Source: an uncultured Oscillospiraceae bacterium
GTDB lineage: Bacteria > Bacillota > Clostridia > Oscillospirales > Ruminococcaceae
DNA length: 64,000 nucleotides
Assembly: GCA_934446355.1 (NCBI GenBank)
Contig: CAKSEC010000008.1
Location: 43,630 to 107,629, forward strand
Direction of reading: 5' to 3'
Part shown: in pieces, positions 42,929-51,763 of the stretch
Layout of the letters: each line of letters begins with the position of its first letter
Numbering within the stretch: position 1 is the stretch's first letter
Notes under the pieces: model-generated
What the model was told of the DNA's origin: nothing
Database searches by the model: none
Seen by the model: the letters and a program-made list of their open reading frames with translations, nothing else
Translations under genes and position numbers: made by a program

Positions 42929-44254
42929 ATGGCGTTTTCAAAGACTTTGGCTGAAATGGAACAGAACGTTCCTGACAGCGACGCAAGGAAAAGACTGACT
43001 GCCCTTTTTGACGAGGACAGCTTCACCGAGTTTGACAAATTCCTGTCAGCCGACGGTGCGGTAAGCAGCGTTGTGGCTGGCTATGGTTCTGTGCTCGGCG
43101 GTTCTATGTACGCATATGCGCAGGATAAGTCGGTCAAGGGCGGCGCAGTTGACAAGAGTGCTGCGCTCAAGATCAAGAAGATCTATGAACTTGCCGCAAA
43201 GAACGGCGCTCCGGTCGTTGCGTTCTTCGACAGCAAGGGTGGCGATATCAGCGAGGGCATGGAGGTGCTGGCTGATTACGGCGAGATCATCAAGGCTTCT
43301 GCAGCCGTTTCCGGCGTAGTTCCTCAGATCGCAGTAGTTACCGGCGTATGCGCAGGCGCAGCTGCAGTTGTCGCTTCTATGGCTGACATCACCATCATGA
43401 CCGAGGACGCAGAACTGTTCCTCACCGCTCCGTTCAATACCCCCGACGGAAAGCTGGAGGGCGCAGGAAAGGCTGCAAATGCGGCTAAGTCAGGAGTTGC
43501 CGACATCGTGGCAAAGGACGCTGCAGACGCTGTTGCAAAGGCAAGAAAGCTTGCTGCTATCCTTCCCGCAAACAACATCTCCGTTGCAGGAAACGACGAT
43601 TTCACAGAGAACGACGCTGCTGTGACTGCTTCCCTTAAGGGCGCGGCTCTTGCAGCTGCTCTCGCAGACAAGGATTCCGTCGTTGAACTTGGCGCAGAGT
43701 TCGGCACAGCGGCTTATACCGCATTCGCAAGCGTAAACTGGGGTACTGTTGCATTCGTTGCTACTGACAAGGCTGCAAAGCTTACCGCCGCAGATACCGC
43801 AAAGATCGCAAGATTCGTTCAGCTTGCCGACGTGTTCTCTATTCCGGTCGTCACGCTCATCGACACAGAGGGCTTTGAGCCGTCAAGCGCCGCAGAACTT
43901 TCCGGCAGCGTACGTGACGCAGCAAAGCTGGCTCAGGTATACGCTTCGGCTACCACCACAAAGATAAACCTCATCACCGGAAAGGCTTTCGGTTCGGCTT
44001 ATGCAGTATTCGACAGCGCAGACCTCGCATTTGCGTTTGAGAAGGCTGTTATCAGCCCGATGAACCCTGAGGCACAGAAGGCATTCATGGGCGGCGAGGT
44101 GGATAATTCACCGTTCGGCGCAGCTGCACTCGGCATGATCGACGGCGTTATCGCAGCCGAGGACGCAAAGCAGACTATCGCTTCGGCTATCGAACTGTGC
44201 TCCAGCAAGAGAGTTGCTGCACCTGCAAGAAAGCACGTTAATTTCGTATTCTGA
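42929..44254 (+). CDS. Acyl-CoA carboxyltransferase-domain protein
   Basis: A 441-residue protein of the crotonase-like carboxyltransferase family (propionyl-/methylmalonyl-CoA carboxylase beta or 12S transcarboxylase type). Paired domains are seen: APVVAFFDSKGGDISEGMEV with GVVPQIAVVTGVCAGAAAVV in the first half, and FSIPVVTLIDTEGFEPSSA with INLITGKAFGSAYAVF in the second. It is shorter than the usual 510-520 residues, mainly at the N-terminus. It heads an operon with a biotin carrier and a pyruvate carboxyltransferase. It probably moves a carboxyl group between carboxybiotin and an acyl-CoA. ATG follows GGAGGAG. Confidence 0.82.
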   Translation: MAFSKTLAEMEQNVPDSDARKRLTALFDEDSFTEFDKFLSADGAVSSVVAGYGSVLGGSMYAYAQDKSVKGGAVDKSAALKIKKIYELAAKNGAPVVAFFDSKGGDISEGMEVLADYGEIIKASAAVSGVVPQIAVVTGVCAGAAAVVASMADITIMTEDAELFLTAPFNTPDGKLEGAGKAANAAKSGVADIVAKDAADAVAKARKLAAILPANNISVAGNDDFTENDAAVTASLKGAALAAALADKDSVVELGAEFGTAAYTAFASVNWGTVAFVATDKAAKLTAADTAKIARFVQLADVFSIPVVTLIDTEGFEPSSAAELSGSVRDAAKLAQVYASATTTKINLITGKAFGSAYAVFDSADLAFAFEKAVISPMNPEAQKAFMGGEVDNSPFGAAALGMIDGVIAAEDAKQTIASAIELCSSKRVAAPARKHVNFVF

Positions 44255-44278
44255 TTAATATAAGAGAGGTATTTGAAA

Positions 44279-44647
44279 ATGAAAAGATACACCATCACCG
44301 TAAACTCTACACAGTATGATGTGACCGTTGAGGAAGCTGACGCATCACAGGCTCCCGTAGCCGCTGCTCCCGCTCCCAAGAAGGCTGCCGCTCCTGCAAA
44401 GAAGGCTGCTGCTCCCGCAGGCGCACAGGGCAATGCTACCATCAACGCACCGATGAACGGCACTATCGTTGACGTAAAGGCTAAGATAGGCGACAAGGTA
44501 ACAAACGGTACTGTTATCGCAGTTCTTGAGGCAATGAAGATGGAGAACGACATCGTTTCCGACAAGGACGGCGTTATCGCTTCCATCAACGTAAACAAGG
44601 GCGATTCCGTTGAAACCGGCGCAGTTATCGCAACGATAAACGCTTGA
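44279..44647 (+). CDS. Biotin carboxyl-carrier protein (1.3S/OadA-tail type)
   Basis: A 122-residue carrier. A short N-terminal strand region is followed by an Ala/Pro/Lys linker (about 25-50) and a biotinyl domain with the AMKM motif, biotin being expected on K87. The domain matches the free-standing carrier of transcarboxylase and oxaloacetate decarboxylase. The ATG at 44279 follows GAGAGG; a TTG two codons upstream is rejected. It lies between the two carboxyltransferase genes, consistent with a swinging arm shuttling carboxyl groups between them. Confidence 0.9.
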   Translation: MKRYTITVNSTQYDVTVEEADASQAPVAAAPAPKKAAAPAKKAAAPAGAQGNATINAPMNGTIVDVKAKIGDKVTNGTVIAVLEAMKMENDIVSDKDGVIASINVNKGDSVETGAVIATINA

Positions 44648-44664
44648 TCCGAAGGAGTACAGAA

Positions 44665-46068
44665 ATGGCAAAATTAAAGATAACTGAAACCGTTCTCCGT
44701 GACGCGCATCAGTCGCTGCTCGCCACGAGAATGTCTATTGATGAAATGCGTCCTATCCTGCCCGCAATGGATAAGATAGGCTTCTATTCCGCTGAGTGCT
44801 GGGGCGGCGCAACATTCGATTCATGTATCCGCTTCCTTGACGAGGATCCGTGGGAAAGACTGCGTATCCTGAGAAAGGAAATGCCCAACACCAAGCTGCA
44901 GATGCTGTTCAGAGGACAGAATATGCTGGGCTATCGTCACTATGCTGACGATCTCGTTGAGTATTTCGTACAGAAGTCCATCGCAAACGGTATCGACATA
45001 ATCCGTATCTTCGACGCACTGAACGATATCCGCAACCTTGAAACAGCTATCAAGGCTGCCAAGAAGGAGCAGGGTCACGCTCAGGTGGCTATTTCCTATA
45101 CTCTGGGCGAGGTATTCACGCACGAGTATTACATGAACTACGCTAAGCAGGTCGAGAACGCAGGCGCAGACTCTATCTGCATCAAGGACATGGCAGCCCT
45201 GCTGACTCCTTACGAGGCTGAAACGCTCGTCAAGGACCTCAAGAGCGCAGTCAAGATACCTGTACAGCTTCACACGCACTATACGTCTGGTCTGGCTTCG
45301 ATGTGTATCCTGAAGGCAGTTGAGGCAGGCGTTGACGCAGTGGATACCGCTATGTCGCCGCTCGCACTCGGCACATCTCATGCACCCACGGAGTCCATCG
45401 TGGCTACGTTCCAGGGCACTGAATATGACACCGGTCTTGATCTCGTTAAGCTCAACGAGGTAAGGGACTACTTCATGAAGCTACGCAAGAAGTACATCGA
45501 CAGCGGTCTGCTCGACCCGTCCATGCTCGCTACAAACACGAATGCGCTTATTTATCAGGTTCCGGGCGGAATGCTCTCCAACCTGCTTTCTCAGCTTAAG
45601 CAGGCAGGCAAGGCTGACCAGCTTGAAGCTGTTCTGCAGGAAGTTCCGAGAGTTCGTAAGGATTCCGGATTCCCGCCGCTCGTTACGCCTACCTCTCAGA
45701 TCGTCGGCACACAGGCTGTGTTCAACGTTATCATGGGCGAGCGCTACAAGACTGTCACCAAGGAGTTCAAGGGCCTTGTTAAGGGCGAATACGGCAAGAC
45801 TCCTGTCGCTATAGATCCTGAGTTCCAGAAGAAGATCCTCGGTAGCGAGGAGCCTATCACTTGCCGTCCTGCAGACCTGCTCAAGCCTGAATTTGAGGCA
45901 ATGAAGGCAGAGGCTAAGGAGTGGATAGACGGCAGCAGCGTTGAGGACGTACTCACCTATGCTATGTTCCCGAAGGTTGCTCCGAAGTTCTTCGAGAAGC
46001 GCCGTGACAGACAGCTTGGTATCGACGCAGACCACGCAGATAAGGCTAATAAGGTACACCCTGTATAA
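44665..46068 (+). CDS. Pyruvate/oxaloacetate carboxyltransferase subunit (5S / OadA-like, no biotin domain)
   Basis: A 467-residue TIM-barrel enzyme. Signatures: ITETVLRDAHQSLLATRM (metal-binding Asp), GFYSAECWGGATFDSCIRFL, SICIKDMAALLTPYEA (the carbamylated/metal lysine region) and the HTHYTSGLA metal-binding histidines. The C-terminal 180 residues are the conserved helical carboxylase domain, and the protein ends before any biotin domain, which is supplied by the separate carrier. It would transfer carboxyl between oxaloacetate/pyruvate and biotin. The ATG at 44665 follows AAGGAG. No sodium-pump subunit (OadB/OadG) accompanies it. Confidence 0.9.
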   Translation: MAKLKITETVLRDAHQSLLATRMSIDEMRPILPAMDKIGFYSAECWGGATFDSCIRFLDEDPWERLRILRKEMPNTKLQMLFRGQNMLGYRHYADDLVEYFVQKSIANGIDIIRIFDALNDIRNLETAIKAAKKEQGHAQVAISYTLGEVFTHEYYMNYAKQVENAGADSICIKDMAALLTPYEAETLVKDLKSAVKIPVQLHTHYTSGLASMCILKAVEAGVDAVDTAMSPLALGTSHAPTESIVATFQGTEYDTGLDLVKLNEVRDYFMKLRKKYIDSGLLDPSMLATNTNALIYQVPGGMLSNLLSQLKQAGKADQLEAVLQEVPRVRKDSGFPPLVTPTSQIVGTQAVFNVIMGERYKTVTKEFKGLVKGEYGKTPVAIDPEFQKKILGSEEPITCRPADLLKPEFEAMKAEAKEWIDGSSVEDVLTYAMFPKVAPKFFEKRRDRQLGIDADHADKANKVHPV

Positions 46069-46090
46069 TAGCTGACATTTAATACAAATT

Positions 46091-46120
46091 AAAACGGAGA
46101 ACAGAAATGCTCTCCGTTTT
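46091..46120 (+). terminator. Terminator of the transcarboxylase-like operon
   Basis: AAAACGGAGA pairs perfectly with TCTCCGTTTT, extended by AATAC/GTATT flanks. Confidence 0.88.
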
Positions 46121-46126
46121 CGTATT

Positions 46127-46420
46127 ATATTAGTATTATATTATAAAAATAGTGTATAAGGAAATACGCACCAAATGATCACATTAAATAAGCTTTATTG
46201 ATAACGATTACAAAAACAAATATGATTTTTCAGCATATTGCACAAAAGAAATATTACAAGACGGTTACAAAACGGTTACAACGCTGTCACATGGCGTACA
46301 TAATCTTGGCAGAATGTCCATGAAAACCGCATTGGACAGCGACAATTTACTGTAAGGCAAAAAATCGGCATTTACTTAATAAATTCAAAGCGCTCATGGT
46401 GATAATGAACAATCCGTGAA
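46127..46420. other. Non-coding AT-rich region upstream of the sugar importer
   Basis: About 300 bases with no credible gene. Two features stand out: a direct repeat of ACGGTTACAA near 46261-46280, and an inverted repeat TGTCCA (46315-46320) with TGGACA (46333-46338). Either could be a regulator site for the importer operon. Confidence 0.4.
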
Positions 46421-46424
46421 AACT

Positions 46425-46436
46425 GAAAACGTTTAC
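46425..46436. promoter_or_regulatory. Putative LacI-family operator before the ABC importer
   Basis: GAAAACGTTTAC differs by one base from the palindrome GTAAACGTTTAC typical of LacI-family sites. It lies about 35 bases upstream of the presumed -35 box. Confidence 0.55.
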
Positions 46437-46471
46437 CTGTTCAGGCTTTGAAAAAAGTTATAAAAAAGGGC

Positions 46472-46500
46472 TTGAAAAATCAAAGCTTTTATGATAAACT
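46472..46500 (+). promoter_or_regulatory. Possible promoter of the ABC importer
   Basis: TTGAAA and TAAACT with a 17-base spacer; the -10 is weak. The remaining leader of about 120 bases contains ATCAA and TTGAT flanking CCGGAGAAACC near 46552. Confidence 0.5.
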
Positions 46501-46624
46501 TACAAATGTAATCAAGGGACGGTAATATCTACTGCTCAGACAGAGTAAGATCAACCGGAGAAACCTTGATGAGTAATCTGTTCCAAAGGAACGAAATGAA
46601 ACCTATTTTGGGAGGAAAAAATCT

Positions 46625-48067
46625 ATGAAGAAAAGACTTTTAGCAGCTCTGCTCGCATCTGCTGCAGTCCTGTCCTTTGCCGGCTGTAACGGCAACAACA
46701 GCAGCTCCACTGCTGACAACTCCAGCAAGCCTGCTGATGATTCCAGCGCAGCTGATTCCAGCGCAGCTGACTCCAGCGCAGCTGACTCCAGCGCAGCTGA
46801 TGACTCCAGCGTTGCTGACGAGACACCCGCTACTGAGCTCACCGATGACGGCGACGCTCTGACCATCCTTGCTTGGGAGACCAACTCCGATATCGTAAAG
46901 ATGGTTGACTTCTTCTGCCAGACCAAGGGCTACGATTCCAGCAAGGTAGTATTCAAGGGCGTTGGCGAAAAGGGCGAGAATGCTCGTGACCAGTACAAGC
47001 AGTATCTGAAGGGCAGCGATGACGCAGACCTGATGATCTTCGACGCTGACTGGGTTGCTGACTACATCAACAACGATACCCTGACAGTTCCTTACTCTGC
47101 AATCGGTCTTGATAAGTCCGATTTCACTGAGGCATTTGCTTACACACTGGATTACGGCACCAACGATAACGGCGAATTCAAGGCTGCTTCCTTCCAGGCT
47201 ACTCCCGGCGGCTTCGTTTACAGAGCTGACCTCGCACTGCAGTACCTCGGTGTTTCCACACCTGACGAGATGCAGGCAAAGATCAGCGACTGGGATAAGT
47301 TCCAGGAGACTGGCGCTCAGCTGTACGAAGCATCTGGCAACAAGACCTCTCTGCAGGCAACTGAAGGCGGTCTGTGGCAGGTATTCCAGTCCAACAGAAC
47401 TCAGCCTTGGGTAGTTGACGGCAAGCTCGTTATGGACAACGCTGCTGACTTCTATGATATCGCTAAGGCAATGAAGGACAACAACTCCCTCGCAGGCGTT
47501 CCTCAGTGGCAGGCAGATTGGTATGCAGCTATAATGGACGGCACCGCTCTTGGTGACTTCGTTCCTACATGGGGTCTGACCACTTCCGGCGGCGGATCTA
47601 TCCTTGAGAACTTCACACACAATGGTGACACAGAGCTCGGCAAGAACATGGCTATCTGCGAAGGTCCTTCCGGCTGGTTCTGGGGCGGTTCCTACTTCGG
47701 CGTAACTCCTAAGTGCAACAACAAGACCCTCGCTAAGGAATTCATCGAGTTCTTCTGCAAGGACGCTGAGACAATGAAGGCTTATGCTGAGCAGACCGGC
47801 GACTTCATGAACAACAAGACTGTTATGAGTGAAGCTACCATCTCCAACCCGCTCCTCAACGGTCAGGATCACTATAAGGTACTCGTAAAGGTACTTGACA
47901 ACCTCGACCTGAGCAACAAGCTCACCAAGTATGACTCTGTAATCAAGTCTAAGTTCAACGATTCCGTTAATGGCTACCTCGATGGCAAATACGCTACCAA
48001 GGAAGACGCTATCAACGCATTCAAGGATGATGTTGCTTCTGCTTACGAGGATATAGTTATTGAATAA
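46625..48067 (+). CDS. ABC transporter sugar-binding lipoprotein (family 1)
   Basis: A 480-residue solute-binding lipoprotein; lipobox SFAGC anchors it. The linker of about 50 residues contains repeated DSSAA units encoded by a 15-base tandem repeat (about 46738-46803). The binding domain begins LTILAWETNSDIVKM and has the two-lobe pattern of family 1 carbohydrate-binding proteins (GGFVYRADLALQYLG, GPSGWFWGGSYFGVTP). It delivers a sugar or oligosaccharide to the two permeases that follow. Codons are strongly biased, consistent with high expression. ATG follows GGGAGGA. Confidence 0.9.
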   Translation: MKKRLLAALLASAAVLSFAGCNGNNSSSTADNSSKPADDSSAADSSAADSSAADSSAADDSSVADETPATELTDDGDALTILAWETNSDIVKMVDFFCQTKGYDSSKVVFKGVGEKGENARDQYKQYLKGSDDADLMIFDADWVADYINNDTLTVPYSAIGLDKSDFTEAFAYTLDYGTNDNGEFKAASFQATPGGFVYRADLALQYLGVSTPDEMQAKISDWDKFQETGAQLYEASGNKTSLQATEGGLWQVFQSNRTQPWVVDGKLVMDNAADFYDIAKAMKDNNSLAGVPQWQADWYAAIMDGTALGDFVPTWGLTTSGGGSILENFTHNGDTELGKNMAICEGPSGWFWGGSYFGVTPKCNNKTLAKEFIEFFCKDAETMKAYAEQTGDFMNNKTVMSEATISNPLLNGQDHYKVLVKVLDNLDLSNKLTKYDSVIKSKFNDSVNGYLDGKYATKEDAINAFKDDVASAYEDIVIE

Positions 48068-48105
48068 TCTCAGTAGCTATCTTCAAAATCCAAATACTTA
48101 AGTTG

Positions 48106-48146
48106 CAATATATTGCTTATGGGCGAAAGCCCATAAGCGTATATTG
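48106..48146 (+). promoter_or_regulatory. Intergenic stem-loop between binding protein and permease genes
   Basis: A 10-base-pair stem with a GAAA tetraloop (48115-48124 with 48129-48138), extended by CAATATA with TATATTG (48106-48112, 48140-48146). Then comes GATTTTTT. It may partly terminate transcription and protect the upstream mRNA, giving more binding protein than permease. Confidence 0.75.
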
Positions 48147-48182
48147 TGATTTTTTATCAAAAAAATTGAAAGGGTGTGCATC

Positions 48183-49142
48183 ATGCAGGCAGCAACCGGA
48201 AGAAAGCAAAGAATGATAAGCTATGCTAAGTACGGATACATATTCATTGCACCGTTCTTCATAGTTTATGCGTTTTTCATGATTTATCCGCTTATCAATA
48301 CCTTTCTCCTGAGCTTTAAGGAAAACGGTAGCGATCATCCGGAGGTTTGGGTCGGTCTACAGAATTATCAGTGGCTGCTATTTGGCGGAGAAACTCGTGC
48401 AGCAAACGCTGCTCAGGGCGCATTTTGGACGTCCATTGGAAATACTTTCATCCTCTGGGCAGGCAACTTCGTAGTTCAGATCATTCTATCGCTCCTCTTG
48501 GCTGTTTGGTTCTCAGACGTCAGAGTAAAGATCAAGGGTACAGGCTTCTTCAAGGTCGTTATGTATCTGCCTAACATAGTAACAGCAGCTTCTGTAGCAG
48601 GAATGTTCATGATGCTGTTCGGTAATACGAAGTATGGTGCGGTAAACAGCCTCCTCCTCAATATGGAGGCGATACTTAAACCCATCATTTTCACTAAGGG
48701 CGATTGGTCCCCACGTATCCTAGTAATGTTCATCCAGTCATGGATGTGGTTTGGTAATACAATGCTTCTGCTTCTGTCAGGTATCTTCGGTATCGACCCG
48801 TCGATATACGAGGCTGCCGAGATAGACGGCTCCAGCGGAGCAAACACTTTCTTCAGGATAACAATGCCCATACTGAAGCCGATATTCATTTATGTGTTCA
48901 TCACATCAATGATAGGCGGACTTCAGATGTTCGATATCCCGTATCTCTTACACGAAGGAACTACCGTCACACCGGCACTCAAGACTACTGCAGTTTATAT
49001 CTACGAGAACTTCAAGACGGTTTATAACTACGGTTATTCAGCCGCTGCCTCGATGATACTGTTCGCTCTCACTGCTGTACTTGGTCTGATAGTATTCAGA
49101 TTCAATTCGGATTCGGCGCCCAAGAAGCGCAAGGCTAAGTAA
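48183..49142 (+). CDS. Sugar ABC transporter permease (MalF-like)
   Basis: A 319-residue inner-membrane permease with six hydrophobic segments. The ATPase-coupling EAA motif is IYEAAEIDGSSGANTFFRITMP. ATG at 48183, ten bases after AAAGGG, is preferred to the GTG at 48174. It pairs with the MalG-like gene 13 bases downstream. No ATPase gene is in the operon, so a shared MsmX/UgpC-type ATPase encoded elsewhere must energise it. Confidence 0.92.
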   Translation: MQAATGRKQRMISYAKYGYIFIAPFFIVYAFFMIYPLINTFLLSFKENGSDHPEVWVGLQNYQWLLFGGETRAANAAQGAFWTSIGNTFILWAGNFVVQIILSLLLAVWFSDVRVKIKGTGFFKVVMYLPNIVTAASVAGMFMMLFGNTKYGAVNSLLLNMEAILKPIIFTKGDWSPRILVMFIQSWMWFGNTMLLLLSGIFGIDPSIYEAAEIDGSSGANTFFRITMPILKPIFIYVFITSMIGGLQMFDIPYLLHEGTTVTPALKTTAVYIYENFKTVYNYGYSAAASMILFALTAVLGLIVFRFNSDSAPKKRKAK

Positions 49143-49155
49143 GGGAGGGGATAAA

Positions 49156-50058
49156 ATGGCTGATTCATATAATTTTTCGACTGCAGCTTACAGAAGAAAG
49201 ATAAGGATCCATTCCACCATCAGATTCATCGTGTGCATACTCATCACGATAATCTGTATTCTTCCTCTGTATATCATACTTATTAACTCCACCAGAGCCA
49301 GCGAGGACATAATCAAAAATGGTATCGCCCTTGTTCCCGGCACAAATTTCGTTGAGAACTTCAAGAATATGTCCGACCCGAACTATGCGAACGGTGTATA
49401 CTATCGTATATTCAACCTGTGGGTCGGTTACAGAAACAGCCTTTTCATCGCCGGTTCGACTACGATTCTCACCGTATTCTTCTCGGCAATGACAGCTTAT
49501 GGTCTGACTGTTTATGACTTCAAGGGCAAGAAGTTTGCGACCACTTTCGTTCTTCTGGTAATGATGGTGCCCACTCAGGTAGTATCCACAGGTTTCTTGG
49601 AGTTCATGGCTTCCCTCAACCTTCTGAACAACTACCTCCCGCTGATTCTTCCTGCGATTGCTGCGCCTGCGACGGTATTCTTCATGCTTCAGTACATGAA
49701 GTCTTCGTTCCCGCTCGACATCGTTGAGGCAGCGAGAATCGACGGCTGCAGCGAGTTCAGAACGTTCATGCAGATATCTCTTCCGATATTCAAGCCGGCG
49801 TTCGCAGTTCAGGCGATATTCGCTTTCGTTGCTAACTGGAACAACTTCTATAATCCGTCCATGCTGCTTGTTAACGGTGAGCAGTCACTGAAGACAATGC
49901 CTATGATGGTCGGCGGCGTAATGGGTATTTCCACAAGTACCGACTACGGCGTACAGAATCTGGCAGTCATTCTTTCGATCCTGCCTATAGTTGTTGTATA
50001 TCTTGCACTTTCCAAGTTCATCGTTAAGGGCGTTGCCCTCGGTGCTGTAAAGGGTTAA
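49156..50058 (+). CDS. Carbohydrate ABC transporter permease (MalG-like)
   Basis: A 300-residue permease with six membrane segments; the EAA motif is IVEAARIDGCSEFRTFMQISLP and the end ALSKFIVKGVALGAVKG is typical of MalG-type proteins. The start ATG follows GGGAGGGG. It is the last gene of the importer operon, followed by a strong terminator. Confidence 0.93.
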   Translation: MADSYNFSTAAYRRKIRIHSTIRFIVCILITIICILPLYIILINSTRASEDIIKNGIALVPGTNFVENFKNMSDPNYANGVYYRIFNLWVGYRNSLFIAGSTTILTVFFSAMTAYGLTVYDFKGKKFATTFVLLVMMVPTQVVSTGFLEFMASLNLLNNYLPLILPAIAAPATVFFMLQYMKSSFPLDIVEAARIDGCSEFRTFMQISLPIFKPAFAVQAIFAFVANWNNFYNPSMLLVNGEQSLKTMPMMVGGVMGISTSTDYGVQNLAVILSILPIVVVYLALSKFIVKGVALGAVKG

Positions 50059-50070
50059 TGATCACAGATT

Positions 50071-50092
50071 ATCCCCCGCTTTTGCGGGGGAT
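50071..50092 (+). terminator. Terminator of the ABC importer operon
   Basis: A perfect nine-base-pair GC-rich stem with a TTTT loop (50071-50079 with 50084-50092), followed by ATTTTTT. Confidence 0.92.
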
Positions 50093-50106
50093 ATTTTTTG
50101 AAGCAG

Positions 50107-50127
50107 CCGCCTGATTATTGCAGGCGG
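50107..50127 (-). terminator. Hairpin at the end of the desulfurase operon
   Basis: CCGCCTG pairs with CAGGCGG around ATTATTG. It lies just downstream of the minus-strand desulfurase-like gene. Confidence 0.5.
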
Positions 50128-50133
50128 TCTTTT

Positions 50134-51279
50134 CTATACCTGTTCCCGCCACTTCTTTCTGTTGATAGCCCACACGAGCCGTGAAACATCATCGGCTGTT
50201 GTGAACACAGACGGAGCGAAGCGGACAGTTCCGTTTTCGAGCGTGCCGAGCTTCTTATGCGCAAGCGGTGCGCAGTGCAGACCGCCCCGCATATAGAAGC
50301 CGAGCCTGCTGAGCCTTGACGCAGCCTCAGCCGAGGGAATGCCGTCAATGCTGAACGACACCACCGGAGCGTACGCTTCAGGCTGTTCGTCGATGTCAGA
50401 GTAGACCGTGATCTCCGGTATTCTGCGGAGTGCTGAGCAGAAGCTGCTGCAGAGCGCAGTTTCATGCGCCAGTATTTTTTCCGCCGTCCTTTGCTTTACG
50501 AAATCCACCCCAGCACCCAGAACTATTGCTCCGGGCGTGTTGATGGTCCCGCTCTCGAATCTGTCCGGCAGGAAGTCGGGCTGTTCAAGGCTCTCGCTCA
50601 TGCTGCCCGTGCCGCCCTCAATTATGGTGCGCAGGGGGTATTTGCCGTCGGTCAGCATAAGACCAGTGCCCATCGGGCCGTAAAGTCCCTTGTGTCCTGC
50701 GGTGCAGATGATGTTTATTCCGTCCCCGACTTTCAGCGGAAGCAGGCCGGCTCCCTGTGCTGCGTCCACGATGAAGCAGATATTTTTACGCCTGCACAAT
50801 GCCGCGAGTCCGCTCAGCGGAAGCCGCTGACCTGTGACGTTTCCCGCAGCCGTGCAGATTAGCGCGACTGTGTCCGGACGTATGGCACGTTCTGCGTTGA
50901 GCACTGTTTCCTCCTCATTGAGAGAGGTGCGGAACAGCGTGTAACTCATACCATATGCCGTGAGCGAGTGCGCCGGACGTATCGAAGCGTTGTGCTCGAT
51001 ATCGCTCAGCACGAAATGCGCGCCCTTTCGGGCGAGCCCCTTTATCGCCATATTCAGCGCATGGGTGCAGTTCAGCGTGAATATTGTGTTTTCAGGCTCT
51101 GCGCCGAAAAACTCAGCGCATTTGCTGCGGCTCTGAAAGACTGCCTGCGAGGTCGCAAGCGACATTGCGTGACCGGAGCGGCCGGGGTTTGCTCCATAGG
51201 CGGAGAGTGCACGTGTCCACGCCTGATAGACGCTCCGTGGCTTGGGGTAGGTCGTCGCTGCATTATCGAGGTATATCAC
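50134..51279 (-). CDS. Cysteine desulfurase-family aminotransferase class V
   Basis: A 381-residue PLP enzyme. The PLP lysine is in ICTAGHKGLYGPMGTGLM; the catalytic cysteine is in MRGGLHCAPLAHKKLGT, so persulfide (or selenide) formation from cysteine is likely. The N-terminal IYLDNAATTYPKP is the family start. The GTG start overlaps the end of the upstream DUF3343 gene by 17 bases. This subgroup differs from housekeeping IscS/SufS and is often linked to DUF3343 proteins; the acceptor for the sulfur is unknown. Confidence 0.85.
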   Translation of the reverse strand: MIYLDNAATTYPKPRSVYQAWTRALSAYGANPGRSGHAMSLATSQAVFQSRSKCAEFFGAEPENTIFTLNCTHALNMAIKGLARKGAHFVLSDIEHNASIRPAHSLTAYGMSYTLFRTSLNEEETVLNAERAIRPDTVALICTAAGNVTGQRLPLSGLAALCRRKNICFIVDAAQGAGLLPLKVGDGINIICTAGHKGLYGPMGTGLMLTDGKYPLRTIIEGGTGSMSESLEQPDFLPDRFESGTINTPGAIVLGAGVDFVKQRTAEKILAHETALCSSFCSALRRIPEITVYSDIDEQPEAYAPVVSFSIDGIPSAEAASRLSRLGFYMRGGLHCAPLAHKKLGTLENGTVRFAPSVFTTADDVSRLVWAINRKKWREQV

Positions 51280-51466
51280 AGCTTAGCCCTATTCTGGCAA
51301 GCATTGGGCAGACCTCCTGCCTGTCGCCGTATATTTTCAGCGAAAAGACGCACCCGCCCCGGCCGGTCGTGCGCTCCACTGTGCTTTTGATCCCGTTCCT
51401 TGCGAGGAAGAGCCGTGCTTTCTCCGCCTGCGTATAGGATCTTGCATTTATCATAAAATATTTCAT
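51263..51466 (-). CDS. DUF3343 protein, putative Se/S carrier-like
   Basis: A 67-residue protein of DUF3343: YFMINARSYTQAEKARLFLA, then a cysteine in RGGCVFSLKI and two more near the end (EVCPML, LSCDIP). The fold of the family is small and ferredoxin-like; a role in carrying sulfur or selenium is proposed for relatives. The ATG at 51466 follows AAGGAGAT. Overlap with the desulfurase-like gene implies translational coupling and probably direct sulfur hand-over. Confidence 0.8.
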   Translation of the reverse strand: MKYFMINARSYTQAEKARLFLARNGIKSTVERTTGRGGCVFSLKIYGDRQEVCPMLARIGLSCDIPR

Positions 51467-51649
51467 GATCACATCTCCTTGACTGCGGAGGTATTTTGCA
51501 GTCCATACCCCCGTGGTGCGGATACGCCGGACAGGTGAATATATGGCGATCCGGTCCCGCCAGCGTTCCACTTTAATATATGCGGCGGCGGGAATTGTTG
51601 TGTTTGTGCGCTTTCCTGCGGAAAATATATCAAATATATCAAAAAGGAC

Positions 51650-51678
51650 TTGCAAAATTTTTAGAAATATAGTAAAAT
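51650..51678 (+). promoter_or_regulatory. Promoter of pgk
   Basis: TTGCAA and TAAAAT with a 17-base spacer. The leader contains a tandem CAGCCGGT repeat near 51699-51714. Confidence 0.68.
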
Positions 51679-51763
51679 ATAATTTGGAAGGTGCGTCAGC
51701 CGGTCAGCCGGTCTGATTCACCGTAGAGTGTTCAATATTTCATTATGAAAGGAAATAATTACA

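Noticed and set aside
46127..46624. Riboswitch before the sugar importer
   Set aside because: Only short repeats and weak stems are visible; no layout of a known riboswitch class could be drawn.
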